Assembly (NCBI GenBank): GCA_903897875.1
Contig: CAIUDK010000129.1
Span: 1-33,126 of the forward strand
Direction: 5' to 3'
Source of the DNA: an uncultured Hyphomicrobiales bacterium
GTDB lineage: Bacteria > Pseudomonadota > Alphaproteobacteria > Rhizobiales > Beijerinckiaceae
Length of the DNA: 33,126 nt
The notes under the pieces are model-generated. The model was given only the letters and a program-made list of their open reading frames with translations, was not told where the DNA came from and ran no database searches. The translations under genes and the position numbers were made by a program. Below, one piece after another: positions 32,629-33,126 of this stretch (positions are counted from its first letter, which is position 1; each line of letters begins with the position of its first letter).

Positions 32629-32762
32629 ACACAGATGCGTCTTCTAAACTTCTTATGACTAGATGTGGCTGTGGCTATCCTGATGGGACTTCAAATATCC
32701 GCTTGGATTTCCGGCTATTTGGACATCTGAACAGGATAAGCTTAACAATCATCGTCACATAA

Positions 32763-32816
32763 CATTCACGTGACTCTGGTCAGTGAAAAGTCGTGAATGC
32801 GATATATCAATATATC
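32763..32816. promoter_or_regulatory. Two palindromic elements before the last gene
   Basis: CATTCACG (32763-32770) and CGTGAATG (32792-32799) form one 8-bp inverted repeat, and GATATA-TCAA-TATATC (32801-32816) forms another. They lie 22-75 bases before the ATG at 32838, as operators or a 5'-UTR structure would. Nothing identifies the factor. Confidence 0.35.
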
Positions 32817-32837
32817 TTGAGTGAAGGAGTTCAGTAG

Positions 32838-33126
32838 ATGGCAGCTAAGAGCAAAAAATCATCGGCACATGACAAGGCTTCTGTGTTTCATCGTTTGGCA
32901 GCGCACCACTTTGAAGCTGCGGCCCATTTTCAACATCAAGCGGCCGATGCTGATGATCGCGATGACAGTGCAACAACTGTACGCGAAGCGTATCTAGCTT
33001 ACGGACATCAAGTTCAAGCCGTCTACTATGCAGAAATGGCTGCCGTCGAGAACGAGGTCGCCGATAACGACGCTCAAATTCGCAATGCTAAAAAAGCCAG
33101 CAAGGCAAAGAAGTCAGACAAGCCAA
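32838..33126 (+). CDS. Small His/Ala/Lys-rich protein, 3' end cut by window edge
   Basis: The frame from ATG 32838 has AAGGAG (32824-32829) eight bases ahead and stays open to the window end, giving at least 96 residues. The N-terminus is basic (MAAKSKKSSAHDK). An amphipathic, His- and Ala-rich helical stretch follows (HRLAAHHFEAAAHFQHQAAD), then an acidic turn, a second helix (VREAYLAYGHQVQAVYYAEM) and a Lys-rich tail (NAKKASKAKKSDKP). I recognise no catalytic motif. The composition recalls small helical hairpin or nucleoid/stress-associated proteins of alphaproteobacteria, but this is a resemblance only. The remaining C-terminus is outside the window. Confidence 0.72.
   Translation, partial: MAAKSKKSSAHDKASVFHRLAAHHFEAAAHFQHQAADADDRDDSATTVREAYLAYGHQVQAVYYAEMAAVENEVADNDAQIRNAKKASKAKKSDKP

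Noticed and set aside
32520-32762. A short + strand frame after the amine oxidase gene
   Set aside because: It begins inside the amine oxidase gene, spans a stem-loop, and has no ribosome site or family resemblance.

Overview
The window looks like chromosomal DNA of a mid-GC alphaproteobacterium, probably of the Rhizobiales/Hyphomicrobiales type. This is an inference from gene content (many Bug/TctC-like periplasmic binding proteins, paired short chromate transporters, CaiB transferase, DUF35 protein, EutA-like protein) and from codon style; there is no rRNA or other taxonomic marker. I see no tRNA, rRNA, CRISPR array, insertion sequence or phage gene. Genes are tightly packed; the longest gene-free stretch is about 290 bases.

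Region 1 (1-9406, + strand) reads as one long catabolic operon. In order: the 3' part of a Bug/TctC binding protein cut by the window edge, two bicupin proteins, a CaiB/BaiF CoA-transferase, a second Bug protein, a thiolase-fold protein lacking the usual nucleophilic Cys, its DUF35 zinc-ribbon/OB partner, a secreted PEBP-like protein, a third Bug protein, a small single cupin and a carboxymuconolactone-decarboxylase-like protein. Most junctions are overlaps or very short gaps. The likely logic is capture of a carboxylic acid in the periplasm, activation to a CoA ester, and C-C bond chemistry by the thiolase-fold/DUF35 pair, with cupins acting on a substrate I cannot name.

Region 2 (9403-14825) holds a minus-strand EutA-like ASKHA ATPase, convergent with region 1 and divergent from a second bicupin-bicupin-Bug unit that ends at a perfect bidirectional terminator. 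The bicupin-bicupin-Bug set is thus present in two versions flanking an EutA homologue, with no ethanolamine ammonia-lyase subunits (EutB/EutC) in the window. This is the best candidate for an undescribed system here.

Region 3 (14862-18521) has a minus-strand TauD/TfdA-type Fe(II)/2-oxoglutarate dioxygenase, a divergent pair of short chromate-transporter-family genes with an FNR/FixK-like box upstream, and an NCS1 permease of CytX type ending in a clear terminator.

Region 4 (18548-22778) has a minus-strand low-complexity protein with four copies of a short helical repeat, then a MarR-EmrA-EmrB efflux operon. A palindrome placed between the -35 and -10 boxes suggests MarR autorepression.

Region 5 (22902-33126) has a second chromate-transporter pair overlapping a 411-residue LysR-type regulator with two tandem winged-helix domains. 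Next comes a same-strand set that looks like 2-oxo-acid decarboxylation followed by aldehyde oxidation (ThDP enzyme, Bug protein, PNPOx-like flavoprotein, aldehyde dehydrogenase, Tat-exported metallo-beta-lactamase-fold protein), a flavin amine-oxidase-like protein, and a truncated His/Lys-rich small protein at the window end.

Overall the window is a small-organic-acid uptake and catabolism neighbourhood with five binding proteins and no TctA/TctB membrane subunits. All functions are assigned from motifs read by eye; no homology search was run.
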